A stretch of 64,000 nt of DNA from Ulva prolifera (lineage: Eukaryota > Chlorophyta > Ulvophyceae > Ulvales > Ulvaceae), in NCBI GenBank assembly GCA_023078555.1, contig CM041203.1, positions 3,081,981 to 3,145,980 of the forward strand. The letters are read 5' to 3'. The first letter of the stretch is position 1. Every line of letters starts with the position of its first letter. Below the pieces are notes generated by a model, which made no database searches, was not told the origin of the DNA, and saw only the letters and a program-made list of their open reading frames with translations. Position numbers and translations under genes: made by a program. Of the stretch, positions 47,147 through 59,663 are shown in pieces.

Positions 47147-48345
47147 CATTCTTGCTTTCTGTCACACATCGCGTCACGCCATGGTGTTGGCTTGCCTGTA
47201 AGAGATCTGTAGCATAAGATCATCGATGGAAGCTGATGGGATGTAGGCACACGGTTTTCAGGTCTCCAGACAAGTTCCCCACCATGTCGGATCGATGGCA
47301 CAGCCTGTTAGCAGAGAGGTGCCACGTTGTTGGTACAATTCGTACATTTAGTTCTTAAAATGGCATGGGAGTTTCGGATTTGTCACAAAACACAAGATGT
47401 ATCACATGTGGCTCCAGCTCTTCTGGTCGTACCATGCTCCGATGTAAGCATCATCCATCTGTGGCAGCAGCATGTAACAGTCCACATAGAGTCGTTAGGC
47501 AACTTCCCATAGCGTGGACACAGGAGCATGATCTCATGTACAGCATATACCTTCTGATCGTCAATTCTCTCAAAAAGCAATCGATGTTCTACTGGAACGT
47601 TAAGAATCGACTCCGCACAAGATTGTCAGCGTGGCGTGTGAGTATGACGAGGGAATACAGGCATAGCGTTCAAGAAGCCTTCGGTGTTCTTGAATGCTTT
47701 GTACGCAATCCTGATATCCCATGCATGCGACCGACGTGGTTTGCGTCACGATATGCAAAGCTCTGAGCACGATTTCAGATGGACTCGACACCATGTCATA
47801 TTCAGCGCGATACGTAGCTCATCGTCATGGCGTGCGAAAGCGAGGCATCTGAGCAGAAGTCGCATACACAATTCTCAGCGGGAGCGTCGACAGTCGACAT
47901 GCAGCTCACTTGGCGGAGCCAACCAGCTTGTTGCCGCGCTGACAAGATTCCACCCCCACTGTGATAGACACTCAGTGCCTATCAGTGGAATCAGCCGTAC
48001 TTCGCCACGCGGTCGAGTTCCTGTGCACAGCTGTGTTGGGGCAGACACCCGGACACGCTTTCTCGACTATCGCTGCCGCACATAAGGCGATCAACCTTAG
48101 CTGATGCTATAACGATGTGTTGAAGCTGCAATCGAGGGTACGCCGATGTACGTATGCTACGTGCGCGTTTCAAACATTGATGTTGTTCGCAGCAGTGCCT
48201 AACGCTGATACCCGGTAAATGTGAGTTCTGCCTGACAGCCGAACGTACGTACCGAAGATCAGATCCCGCTGTGTCTCATGTTGTCACAAGCGGTGCGCCC
48301 CTTGTGTTCTCCGCGAGCCTTGCTGGCCTCAATCATCTCGAAAAC
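47147..48345. other. No confident gene; possible transposase fragment
   Basis: The plus frame around 47545-47766 includes SMTREYRHSVQEAFGVLECF, slightly like the RxxVExAFGVLKxRF motif of Harbinger transposases. No catalytic triad is seen. The rest is unassigned. Confidence 0.3.
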
Positions 48346-51300
48346 ATGGACCCAGAATTCAGGCTGTCTAGCCGACGGATTGACGACATGACAGAGTTAT
48401 TCGGTAATGCAGGTGAGTATTGAAGCATTTTGTTGTCGCGCTACCTCTTCTGATCAGCGTTAGAGCCAACTCGCAGACACAAGATCTGAACGAAGACAAG
48501 CCAAGCAACCGAGGAGAACATGAAAGCTAAAAGTTATGGCGCAGGCATCTCTACATTTTCTGGGAGTAGATCGGGGCATAGCGGTTGCGGTGCAAGCGAA
48601 CGCCACTTGCCTGTCAACGATGCGGGTGGCCAGCCTGCACCAGTTGCGCCAGTCAAGAATCCTTTTGTCCGACTGCTCAATGCAAGGAAAGTGAGACGGC
48701 CAGGTGCTGTCAAGGTGCCGCAAAGACCGAGTTCTGATCCACCCATCGGCACAAGTGTGTGCATCTGCTCTAAATGCGTGATCTGTCAAGATGCGCCACA
48801 AGCGCAGAAGAGCTCTTGAGTGTCGGGGTGAAATTTGCAGGGGATCAGTCCCAGACTTTACCAGGACAAGACCCTGAGACACAGGCCAGTGGGCCAACAA
48901 AGCTGACAGTTCCTTTAAGCAAGCGCATATCACGAGCCAGCCAATTGAATGGGATTTCGAGCGACCCAATGCAGCAGCCCAGTCGCAAGAAACCCAAAGC
49001 AAGACATCGCAATGCAGAAGATTGCAATCACCCGAAGCCGGGTGCCGCTGCAAGAGCACAGCACCATCACCTGGGGCCAGGCGAGGCTGGTGCCATTCAC
49101 AATAGACATGATCATGTCGTCGAAGAAGCAGTGACAAGACCAAAACTGGATCGCAAACCAATTCAACACAGGTCAGGTACAATGTGCAACAGTGTTTCGC
49201 AGCAGGACATTTTGCAATGGTCTGAAGTGTCAGGCTGCAAGCTAGGTATGCTTCAGAACGTACTTTCAGCCAGACCTTGATGTTTGTTTCTGGATTTGAG
49301 ATTGCTGTATTGCATCTATGCTGAAGCAAGGTCCACTCGAGGCTCCTATCTGCTGCAGCACAATCAAATGTAGATGTTACCTCCAGCGGACAAGTTCCCA
49401 CAGGTGCAGTGTCTCTCAATGATGTACCACAGCATGAGCCAACCGACTCTGAAACTCACAGATAAAGAGTGTTGAGCTTCAACTGAGTTCATGCTACTGA
49501 AGCTGATACCTGTGAAATATTGCATGCTGACGATCTGATGCAGGAAATAATAATGAGTCTTCGGAGTATGTGGAAGAAGCTGTTCACTGCGACAACAGCG
49601 CAGCAGACAAGAGCAATGACTTGCTAGAAGAATGGGAAGAGGCAGCGCGCCAAGATGCCAAAGCCAATGCAGGCAAGAGCGATGATCTTCTGGAAGCATG
49701 GGAAGAGGCAGCCCGTCAAGATGCCGAAGCGAATGAAGCTCGAGGCAAAGATGTGCAGGAAGCTTCGGACAAAGTTGCTGGGCAGCGCCCGTTGTGTGGC
49801 AAAAGAGCACCAGAAATTGGACAGGTGCCTGATCGAACAACGCGCAAGAAGAAGAAACGACCGGTGATAATTCTGGCGTGGCCAACTGACACACAGAAAT
49901 CACGTCAGCCCAAGTCACCTGATGCTGAATACAGTCACACCACACCTCAGGGACAGCAAGCGCAGCAATCCAAGTGCAGGCTGTCACCAGAACCAGATGT
50001 GCATCCATCAAGTACTGCTTCGACCGAGGCAGGCCCTCTCCACTCCGCACGTTCTTCCTCCGATCACGAAGTCCTGGCATCCAGCCCTCAGATACCCAAG
50101 CAGGCGCAGAAGGAAGCAGAAACACCCCCATCCTTGCCACACATGGCACAGCTGCATCAACAGCTGCAGCTCTTCATGTCAGCTGCAGCCTCTTCTGGAG
50201 AATTTTCATGTGTGCCTCCCAAGATTATGGAGTCAGTGAAGCAGTGTTTGGAGTTGATGCAGCAGCACACATGTTCTGAAGTGCGGGATCCAACTCAGCA
50301 CGCCTGTGAAGCTGAGCAGCACGACCACAAACATCCAACACCTTGCACGGGCTGTCCACCCGCAAGTGCACAGTGTCGTGCAAAAGGAAGAGCGGGTGAT
50401 CCTCTTGCATCACAGCAGGCGCGGCCAGAAGATGCGACGGCGGGGGGGGGAGAGAGTGCAGAACAGGCGGCAGCTGCAGATCTGCCCTCAGCACCAGTGC
50501 ATGTCAAAACCGCAGCAGCGGAACAGGGATGTGCGGGAGAGTATGGTGCTAGAGCAACAATGCCAGCCCCAGTACGAGCGGAGAGACACACAGCACCAGC
50601 ACAGGGTCCTGCACAGCACACAGACAAAGATGCACCAGCAGGGCCTACAGCACCGGCCCCAGATGCGTCTTGCACACCGTACAGCGAGCAATGCCAAGCA
50701 GCATGTATAGGCGGTCAGAAGTCAAGCGCAGCCAATTCTGCACCAAAAGCACAGAGTGTTCCCAACCACCAAGCATCTGCCCCAGACAACCTTACTGAGC
50801 GGACATCAACAGCAGAGCGTAATGCATCAGACAGACTGCCTGATGTTAAGGGGGTTCAAGGCGCCCCTGCATCCAATTTGCTGCCTGACCTTCAGCAGCC
50901 ACAGCATGCAGAGTCCGACATGCTGGTAGACGAGGCAATCAGCAATGTGGGCATCGCCCGCCAACATGATCCAGAAGTGGAGGCTGCAGAGTGGGCTCGC
51001 CGCCATGCAGAGGTGCAGCGACAGCGCCAGGAGAAGAAGGCTGAGCGCCTGGCGGCGGCTGAGCGTGCTGCGGTGAAGCGTGCTCGAGAGCAGCGTGAGC
51101 GAGAGACAGCTGAAATGGAGCTGCGGAACCGATTGCGGGCTGATAAGCAGCGCCACTTACGCCGTATTGTGCTGAAGGAGTTCAACCTGCGACAGGCACT
51201 GAATGCTCTGAATATTCCTGCCAGTGCAGGGCCTGCTGGGGAAAGAGCTGCGCTGCGAAGAGCACGCATATATTATCATCCAGATCAATCGCGGAAGCGA

Positions 51301-51366
51301 GGGGATTCGTTGGCAGATCAAATAATGTCGGAGGAAGTGTTCAAATTGCTTGGATCGCTAGCATAG
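48346..51366 (+). CDS. Long disordered/coiled-coil protein with J-domain-like C-terminus
   Basis: The first exon (48346-48412, MDPEFRLSSRRIDDMTELFG) can splice in phase to the main exon starting at about 49545; extra exons between 48500 and 49260 are possible. The main exon runs open to TAG at 51366. It begins with two near-identical acidic repeats (DLLEEWEEAARQDAKAN and DLLEAWEEAARQDAEAN). Then comes a basic patch (RKKKKRP), several hundred residues of Pro/Gln/Ala/Ser-rich disorder, and a charged coiled coil (HAEVQRQRQEKKAERLAAAE onward). The end reads ALRRARIYYHPDQSRKRGDS, with EEVFKLLGSLA. The HPD tripeptide and the following EEVFKLL match the loop and helix III of auxilin-type J domains, so co-chaperone activity toward Hsp70 is possible. 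Overall identity is unknown. Confidence 0.7.
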
Positions 51367-51423
51367 CGTAGCTCCAGTTTGTCAAAGTATTTTCTGTATT
51401 GCTGTTGGACGAACCGGTTTTGG

Positions 51424-51457
51424 GTGTAAGCTGTCCGGATTTATGTCCTCAATGTAA
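51424..51457 (+). terminator. Two TGTAA poly(A) signals after the J-like gene
   Basis: TGTAA at 51424-51428 and 51453-51457, 58 and 87 bases after the stop. Confidence 0.5.
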
Positions 51458-53041
51458 ATGAGCGCGCACAATCTATTCCACTTTGCAAGTGGCCACTGTG
51501 CCTTACAGTGCGATTTAAATCAATGGATTTGAGTATGAACCTTTTGTTGCCGTGATCGGTCATGCATATGTACACATCAGTCTCACAAAGGCACACCAAT
51601 GCTGACACCTCATGAGAGCTGGCGTTCAGATTGTTATGCACAGCCTTCAGCAGCCACAACGCCACACCGCCGCTTGAATTGCACTGTGAGTGAGCCCCAA
51701 CATGCCACAGACTTGGCGGTGGGTGCGTGCTGCGGAAGCTGTGCACGATAGGCATCACAGCTGCCATGTGCCGATACTGGAACTCCAGACCATGCTGCTT
51801 CGGCTGCTTTGGCGGCATGAATTCAGGACAACAGGGGGGCCAAGCTTACTGTGCCAGGCGCGGTCACAACTGCAACCATGAGACCCACAGCGCCTTCTGC
51901 CCGGCATGCATGTTAGCGTCCTTGAGATCCAGAGTGGAATGTGGTGCCGCTGTTACCGCCTTGTGTCGGTCTCCTCCAGAGTAATGCACACGTAGGCAGT
52001 GGATGCGTCAGGAGCGCATCTGTATATTCTAGGGTGTGCGCGACTGTATTTTGCATCGAATTGTAGCGATTGCTTGATCGACATCCGGTGTTTTAATTTG
52101 TTACATGACTCATGTTCCCTTTGCGGGTATCATCTGCTGTGTCGCAAGCCGTTTGTGCCGGTGCACAAGGTGTCTTCCAGTGACAAGGTCAGATTACTGC
52201 AGGTCCGGAGTTGCTAGATGTTGTGATGGTCCTGATGGCAATGTCAAGTACCCAGCCGTAGGTAGTTCTGTCAGATGGGGGGGGTGGAGGCGGGGTGTGG
52301 GGAGGTGGCTGCAGCCGGCCATCGCCCTTGGATCTCCGGTGGTGCCTAGTTACTCCTATGATCGATCTGTATTGGTGCCTGGATTCGGTCGTGCACAGAG
52401 CAGCGTCTGGCCTTCTGTGACGCCCGATGCCATTGTTTCATGTATTGCGGCACCACGGCGTCACAACCTAAATGCGGATGTTGTGCTGCAGATGACTGCT
52501 GCAGATGACGCTCTGATAGTAGTTTATGCAGACGAATTAGCTCCAAGCAAGCAAAAGTATCGCTTGTCATGCATCGAAACCGTTGTTAAGCATGAATTTT
52601 CCTGAAGAGCCTGAGCCGCAAACGGCGATCAGAGGTACAAGGAACGACAGGGGGTCAGACAAAGCGCATATAATGCCTATGACTTAATGATGCTCCACTC
52701 TGAAACAGAAGCGGTACAGTCTCAGATTCTACTGTGTTGCAATCATTGTGTTCATGTGCGGTGAGAAGCTGTTGAAAAGCGGGGAGTATATCGTGTTACC
52801 CGCCATCAGATACGTGGCTTCAGGGGTTACTTCGTCCCTGTCCAGCACGCAGGAGTGATCATGATCACCATCGCCGGACACTCACATGGCGGACTCTCAA
52901 CGACTGCTATAGCCTGTGGTAAGCATCTAGGAAAGTAAGCAACAAATCCAATGATTTGGTCGGTCGTGAGTGTACACTCCCGCTGTGAACACCCCACTGC
53001 CACTGGCCCGCTGAACTCAAACATGTGGATATGTGTGTGAG
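51458..53041. other. No confident gene between J-like gene and GPN3
   Basis: Minus frame 51441-51818 (SSHEVSALVCLCETDVYICM) and plus frame 52105-52605 (DVVLQMTAADDALIVVYADE) are partly protein-like, but could not be assigned or joined to exons. The GPN3 promoter lies at the right end. Confidence 0.35.
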
Positions 53042-54625
53042 ATGAAGTTTGCGCAGCTTGTGATCGGTCCAGCTGGATGCGGAAAGTCGACGTACTGCAG
53101 CACAATACAGCAGCACTGCCAAGCTTGCGGACGTGCTGTGCATGTGTTGAACCTAGGTGAGCGGCTACTATGAAGTTGATGTGATCCCATGCTGAACGTT
53201 GGACAGCTACACATAGTGTATTCCGGTGCAGACCCTGCAGCAGAAGATTTTGTCTACCAGCCCACTGGGGATGTTCGGGATCTTATATCGGTAGATGATG
53301 CCATGGAGGAGCTACACTATGGTCCCAATGGGTACCAAATCCCTTTTCGTTGTTTGATCGTACCAGTATAAAAAGATATGCAGTGGCGAATGGAAGCTTA
53401 TATCAAATGTGCACTGTGTTGAAGTTCGGTGGTAGCACATGCACCAGCACAATTCAATCTCGGCTTCATGCAGGGCACTTTTGTACTGTATGGAATATTT
53501 GGAAGAACATGTCCATGACTGGCTGAGCGAAGAGCTTGAGGTTCGCCCCGAACACGCCAATTGTCTACATAGTCAGGCATTAGTGTTATGATTTTATCAA
53601 CACAGATTGGTTGGCACATTATTGTTACACGCTCTCAGATAAGCTAGTGTGGCACTTTGTATGTTCGCTCTGCAGGGGTTTGGGGAGGACGATTACCTGC
53701 TGCTTGATTGCCCCGGCCAAATCGAATTGTTCACACACATCCCAGTACTGCGTACGCTTGTTGATTTTATGAGGAATGATGGCTGGAACGTTTGTGCTGT
53801 GTACTGCTTAGACTCTCATTTCATCACAGATTCGTCGAAGTTCATTGCCGGGTGCTTCCAGGCCATGTCTGCCATGGTCACGCTTGAGGCTCCACACTTG
53901 AACATCCTCACCAAGGTAGACCTTATGCCAGATAAGGTAAGAAACCAGGCTCTGATTCAAGCCTGCTGTTGATAGAAGGGACGCTGCACATGGCATCATG
54001 TGGTGGCTGCTTCTTGACTGGCAGATCAGACCTTGGGTGGGCAACATTATTGCTCGATTGCAGATACACACACATTCTCGCATGAGCTGTAGGCAATCGT
54101 GATATACGTGTCTCAAGTGCAATACACCACACTCAGCTTGATATCGCAAAGTAGCTGTGATCTACAGGAGGAGGTGGAAGACATTGTGCATCCAGATAAA
54201 CACGCGCTCCTGTCTTCACTGTCTGCCAGCACTGCTCCGCGGTTCCGGGCATTGAATCGTGCGGTAGTTCTCTTGACTGTCCTGCCAACTTATCGTTCCT
54301 GTTGCACATGTGATACAGACAACTAACATGGAAACATTTGTAGGTGGCGAAGCTGGTGGATGACTATGGCATGGTCAGTTTCACCCCGATGGACATCAGT
54401 GACGAAGACAGGTGCGACAAATCAACTCTGCAAGTGTGTTCACTGAAGAGTGACTTGTCTGAACAAACCCACGAATCGTTTAGATACGCTTGCAACAGCT
54501 CGAACAGTCAGCCGATTCGGCTTGTGTGGTGCAGCATAGCTGCCGCCCTTCTGCAAGTCGACACTGCGATACAGTACGGCGAAGACCAAGAGGTAGCAAC
54601 CAAAGATTTTGGCGATGCCGGTTGA
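53042..54625 (+). CDS. GPN3: GPN-loop GTPase 3
   Basis: Cytoplasmic GTPase that, with GPN1, assembles RNA polymerase II and brings it into the nucleus. Seven exons (53042-53156, 53232-53331, 53474-53540, 53676-53936, 54168-54263, 54344-54411, 54535-54625) join in phase to 265 residues. Motifs: P-loop in [24 protein letters not shown]; the family-defining Gly-Pro-Asn in [21 protein letters not shown]3 in [35 protein letters not shown]4 in ILTKVDLM; and [10 protein letters not shown]. The C-terminal motif [14 protein letters not shown] matches GPN3 rather than GPN2. The tail is shorter than in human GPN3 (284 residues). The gene converges on ZC3HC1. Confidence 0.96.
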
Positions 54626-54683
54626 AGTGCTCACCACTGGCAATTGTATGCGATCTACTTTCAAAAATAGTGTGATGCTCTGA

Positions 54684-54688
54684 TTACA
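54684..54688 (-). terminator. TGTAA poly(A) signal of ZC3HC1
   Basis: TGTAA on the minus strand 67 bases past the ZC3HC1 stop. It lies inside the predicted GPN3 3' UTR. Confidence 0.5.
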
Positions 54689-54731
54689 ATGTTCTGATGG
54701 TGTGGTGCTCCACTTGCCATGAATGGAAGTT

Positions 54732-54736
54732 TGTAA
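54732..54736 (+). terminator. TGTAA poly(A) signal of GPN3
   Basis: TGTAA 107 bases past the GPN3 stop. It lies 19 bases from the end of the ZC3HC1 coding sequence, so the two 3' UTRs overlap. Confidence 0.5.
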
Positions 54737-54754
54737 CCAGTTTTGCCACATAAT

Positions 54755-56840
54755 TCAGTCAGTTTCAACTTCAGTGGATACTTGCCCATGATTGAATCGA
54801 TTGAGAAAAGCACCGACTGAGTGCAGTATCGAGGACGATCGTCGGTGTGATCGTCCCATATTCACGTCACCCGAAGCATCCACACGGTCAGATGTGGCAG
54901 TCATGGTCTCCAGATTACGGTCATCATCATCATGAATTTCGGGGACAACTGCATTGAGTGCCCGTCGCCATCCCTCGACACCCTCCGGAAACACCCATGG
55001 GCACCAGGATCTGTGACCGTGCACAATGTCCAGGGCTCCTTGCGTGCAGACTTTCAGTCCCCTGTCCTTGAGCTTCTGGGCAACATCTGCGTCCAGGTGG
55101 CACTGCTGCGTCGCTGACAATTTTTTCATCACCTTCACCACACGGCTCTGCACTGGCTGAAATGCGTCTGCTTCTGGCTCATCCCGTATACGCTTCTTGC
55201 CAACCACCACAGACTTAGGGCTTGCCACGCTGTGCTTTGGCTTCTTGGCCCCGAGCGGAGCCCGTGTCGCTTTAGCATTGGCTGCCAGACTGATGCTCGA
55301 GCCGAATACCGGGCCCGCAGCAGCTACACCAAATGGTGCCACTAACTCATCAGGAGCCATTATGGGTGCAGATGCAACGAGTTCGTCACCGGATGCAGAG
55401 TGCCCACCACTGTCTCGCACCAAGCCACCCGCAATGCTGAACTCCCGTAACGATCTACTGTGTGCCTGGCGGCCAGGACCCCACTGACCGACCAGGCCAT
55501 GGTGGCCAAGCTTGCCAAACGTTTCTGGGGCAGCGTCAAGGCTCCACAAGCCCATAAACGATCCACATGCAGTGCACTTGAGCATGCAATCTTGCATGCA
55601 GTACTCCCCATCAGCATTTGGTGATCGCCCAGCTAGTGGCTGCACAGTCCAGCCCAAGAGCGCAAGCAGTTTCGCTGTTTGTGCAAATGCACTGGATCTC
55701 CTTGTCAACATGCTCATATCATGAATCGATGAAATGCCACCCTCTGCCTGGTCATCTGGTGATGACTTCTGCAAACAGAAGAATTGCATGATCCACATGT
55801 GACAGCAACGGGTCGCTGGTTTGGCTTCAGGTATTTGTTTGCTTTGCCATATAATTGCCCGATATGTGTAACTTACGGACATGTGACAGAACGGACAAAT
55901 TCACTGATTTACAAGTGTGCCCTCCTCCTCTAACAAGCAACAAAACGTGACGCCAGCAGTAGTGTGTCATCGACATCGTCTGCAAAGACATATGCAAAGA
56001 AACTTTTGCAATGTTGCCAAGTTCATGTCCGTTGCAGAACATGTTTTGGACATGCTCTGATCTGATGGGTAGACATTGATCTCATCGGCAGCTCCCTAGC
56101 TTTGGACCAGCACACCTTGACAGGAATGTGGGAGGCATCCAGGAGGTTCAGGATCTGCTCCAGTCGCCCGTCCACCAGTTTTTGCAATCCTTTGGAGCCG
56201 ATTGATGGAAGACCTTCTAAGCAGGTTAACTTGCTCATCCTGTCCACGAATGCTTGGCATATGGGCTCCGATTGGCATGTTGGGAACGCCACCAACTCCT
56301 GATGCGTAGGCTGGGGATGAGCCCAGGGACAAGCAGTGTGGTGACCTGAGCGCAGCTTACTAACGAACAATGCAACCTCTGGATCTGGTTTCCCTAGCAA
56401 TCTGGCCTTCTTTCCCGGCCAACTAAGAACGCTGCTGCAGCATGGACATTGTAGTGTGTCGACGCCACTGTTTGTCCATCCATGTGAAGCACATGCTAAG
56501 GCAGATGCCTCAGAAGGCTTTGCAAACCAGTGACCAGGCCTGCAGGGCGTGTGGTGACAATGACGGGAGTGTGGGCGCTCGTTTTCGAGTGCACGCGCAA
56601 CATTGATCGAGCCTCAATTGCCTGTCGGTCACAGCATGAGCCAAGTTGAACATACTGAAATGTTTGCAGCCGGGCTATCAAGGCAGATCGATCAAGTGGA
56701 TCGGCTGAGGCAGCAACGTCTGTTGACAGGGCCTCGGATGCGTCGGCGGATGTCAATGGAGAGCATTGATTGTTGACCGAATCGTTAAAGAAGTACTTAG
56801 ACAGGATGTTCTGCAGTGTTGAGCTTCGGCGAGTGCCCAT
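54755..56840 (-). CDS. ZC3HC1: C3HC zinc-finger protein, ZC3HC1/NIPA family
   Basis: Three exons (56840-56656, 56539-56116, 55768-54755) join in phase to 540 residues, from MGTRRSSTLQNILSKYFFND. The N-terminal C3HC module includes the joined FQPGHWFAKPSEASALACAS, WTNSGVDTLQCPCCSSVLSW and LRSGHHTACPWAHP, with zinc-binding Cys and His. The second, Rsm1-like module contains MLKCTACGSFMGLWSL and, after a basic insert (GKKRIRDEP), HRSWCPWVFPEGVEGWRRAL. Family members are nuclear; human ZC3HC1 sits at the nuclear-pore basket, and a plant member is linked to DNA demethylation. The 300-residue spacing between half-motifs of the second module is long but usual for the family. Confidence 0.88.
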
Positions 56841-57204
56841 GATCGCTCTGTGACACGCACTCCACGACCTGTCGCCGCCAAACAGCGTCAACTCTGCACA
56901 TAGAGACAGCAGGCACTTGATCACAGATGATCCACTCTGCAGATGCCTCAGAAGCGTCAGTACCTTCCTCGTTGAGCGTGGGAAGCCGAGGTCACAGCAA
57001 ATGCGCACTGCATGGAGGCCATGCATGACGACATAGCGATATCATCATGTTCGGTCCAACTGAATCCTGTACGTCCATCTCCCGCCAGGAAACTTCACAA
57101 CATGCGATCACAGGCCAGCGTGGTGCGCTTTGCTGCATGTGGTCACGCGGGGTTCTCAAGTAGGCCCTGAATACTTGGTCCTGGTATAGAGCCGCTCCAC
57201 AACC
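56841..57204. promoter_or_regulatory. Divergent promoter region, ZC3HC1 / short-chain dehydrogenase
   Basis: Only 364 bases separate the two start codons, so the promoters and 5' UTRs share this stretch. No specific motif is called. Confidence 0.5.
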
Positions 57205-58428
57205 ATGTTCCTTCACGTGCTGGCCGGATTCGGTCTTGCTTTCCTAATTTTGTCAATTATTCCCTATCTGGTATGGCATTTCTTGCTTTCAGTCTTTTTC
57301 CCAACGCAAGATCTCAAGAAGCGATACGATGCGCACTGGGCCCTGGTCACTGGGGCTTCATCCGGTGAGGTCCAATTTGTGCAGGACATGCTGGTATGCC
57401 GAATCCCAGTGACGTATCCATGTCTGCCTTTCCTAAACAATCTCAAGTGAGGAATATCTTGCAGGGATTGGCAAAGCCTTGGCAACCAAATGTGCTGATC
57501 AGGGTCTAAACGTCGTCCTTGTTGCAAGGCCAGACGATCTGATGGACACAACTGCCACAGAGATGCCCAAACAGTATCCAGAACTCGAGTTTCGAGTAGT
57601 GCCAGTTGATCTTTCTGCAAAGGGCTATGTGGAGAAGGTCGCAGAAGCCATCCAAGGCATCAATGTGCAAGTCTGCTTCCTCAATGCAGGCTACATTCAG
57701 ACAGGATTTTTCGTGAAGACATCCCTTGAAAAGAATTATGCCAATCTGGAGTGCAATGTCGGTCATGTGGTTGGCCTATCACACCTGCTGATCAACCACT
57801 TGCAAACCGCTGTGAAGCCAGGTTGCTTAGTGTTCACCTCGTCCGCGGCTGCTGTGATGCCCGCGCCATTTGCATCACTGTACAATTCCACAAAGGCGTT
57901 TCTCTCAGCGTTTGGATCATCTGTTGCAGCTGAGGTACGCGTCGAGCTGCCTGGAGTTGGGGTGTTGCAGGGGCGCGGTGGGCAAGCGAAGCATCTGCAA
58001 TTGACACACGCAACTTCATATCGTCAGTCTGGTTTCGCATGTTTTATCTACAGTCTACAATTCCTGTCCACAGTCCAAAACCTGTGGTAATCCAAAGAGC
58101 TATTAGTTACTGTGAGTCCTCCGTGTAGGTTGCAACAAGCGGAATCGATGTGTTGGTTTTCCATCCAAGCCCAGTTGCATCGCGCTTTGCCTCATCAGCG
58201 GACCACAAGATTGCAATTTTGGACTTCTTTAACAAGTTTGCAGTGCCTCCAGAAGCATTGCCAGATGCTATGTTTGCTGCCGTAGGTCGGTGCATCTGGC
58301 GTGATTTCGGGATTGTGGCAGTCTGCTTCAGGATGCTGAGCAAGCTCATGGACTTCAACTTGCTGGCATGGATAACTGTGGCAACTATTCATACGACGCC
58401 TGACTACAAGAGGCACTCAGCTATGTAG
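57205..58428 (+). CDS. Short-chain dehydrogenase/reductase, membrane-associated (HSD17B12/KCR-like)
   Basis: Exons 57205-57364, 57465-57934 and 58129-58428 join in phase to 309 residues. A hydrophobic N-terminal helix (LAGFGLAFLILSIIPYLVWH) probably anchors it in the ER. The Rossmann fold follows: cofactor site WALVTGASSGIGKALA, LVARP at the second strand, FLNAGYIQ (NAG motif), the catalytic Ser strand VFTSSAAAV and the catalytic YNSTK. PSPVASRF lies after the active site. Length and N-terminal helix resemble 3-ketoacyl-CoA reductases of fatty-acid elongation and 17-beta-HSD12-type enzymes. The substrate cannot be told from the sequence. A TGTAA signal lies at 58556-58560. Confidence 0.88.
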
Positions 58429-59663
58429 CCTTGTTGCATGGCATGCAAACTTGGCTTTGCCTGAAATCTTGTGGTCGTGATGCATACTGTCATGGTCAGC
58501 GATGTGTTGCAAAGTTCTCAGACAGCGTATGTGATGTACGAGCATATGCACAGGTTGTAATCGCGAAGTGCGCTTATGTGAAGACTGGAACTCGAGCTTC
58601 TAGATACAGTGGGTTCTCCAGGCACGTGTTGCCTGCCAATCATCACAGGTGCTGTTCACCGACACGGACTGATCGTGGCCTGGCTACAAGAGATCTAACA
58701 GTTGAGTTCAAAAGAAGTACGTGCAGTGAAGAAGTTTGGGTCACGGTGGCATGCCAGCACCTGCTTGCCGCTGATACTGCTCTGAAACGTCAGGGCTGCA
58801 CACAGTAGTGTGGCCTTGCCGGCGCCAACTAGTTGCCGTGGAATATCACAGCAGCGGCCATGCGCACCTTATGTGCCCTACTTCTAGAAGCAGCGAGTGT
58901 ACTTGTGCTTTCGTGTGACCTGTGCACCCTCCGCCCCCCCTGCACGGAGCTTGCGGGTTGGAGGTCTGCTTTCATTGCTTCATGAAACTTACGAAGGTGG
59001 ACAGATCAAGTGGCACCAGGCTACAAAACTGTGAGTGAGTGTACATGTGCAGATATGATCGCATGTATTTAAGCCAAACTCATGCCGCAGCCAGGCATGA
59101 TTCACTCGGCAGCAAGGTGTCATTCTATGATGTACAGCAGCAAGGGGACGTTGCGGCATGCCCGGAATTATGACCACCTTCGCGGCTGTGGCACCAGCGT
59201 GTGAGAGCAGCACGCACTGGCAGTAGTCAAGCAAAAATGTGGTCTTTTCACTGCTTGATTTGGGTATGTGCAGCAGCGCGTACGCATGTTCACAACAGAA
59301 TTCACCTAGTCTCGAAACACAAGACATGGCTGCAGGGTCAGGGGCGTTGTCGGTACTGCCTTCAGCCCTTAAGGACAGAATATGCATTATGGCTACAGGT
59401 GCCAGCGCGACCGATCCTCTACACACCCGTTGAACCATCTCGTGAGAGAAGATGCACCAAGTCCAGAAGTCTGAAAGCCACAAGGTCAGTGTAAGAATAT
59501 CCATGATTTGGGTTTGTATCAATTATGTTAGCAAGCGACAATATGTGCTGTCCGGCGATGACGTCGTGATCAGCGTCGAGTTGGGGCTTGCGACTTTTAT
59601 GGAACGAAAGTGCCACACAACGGTGCTTTGCATTAGCAGTGTGGAGAGCAGGCATTTGTAGTG
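58429..59663. other. No gene seen
   Basis: About 1.2 kb between the dehydrogenase and p24 genes, with the dehydrogenase poly(A) signal at 58556-58560. A 177-codon minus frame (58989-59522) is Cys/His-rich and has no domain. Confidence 0.4.

Noticed and set aside
48460..49419. Uninterrupted 319-codon minus-strand frame
   Set aside because: It is opposite the J-like gene region, is extremely rich in Cys, His, Trp, Arg and Leu, and has no domain. It reads as a shadow frame.
58989..59522. 177-codon minus-strand frame between dehydrogenase and p24 genes
   Set aside because: Cys/His-rich, no domain, no flanking exons.
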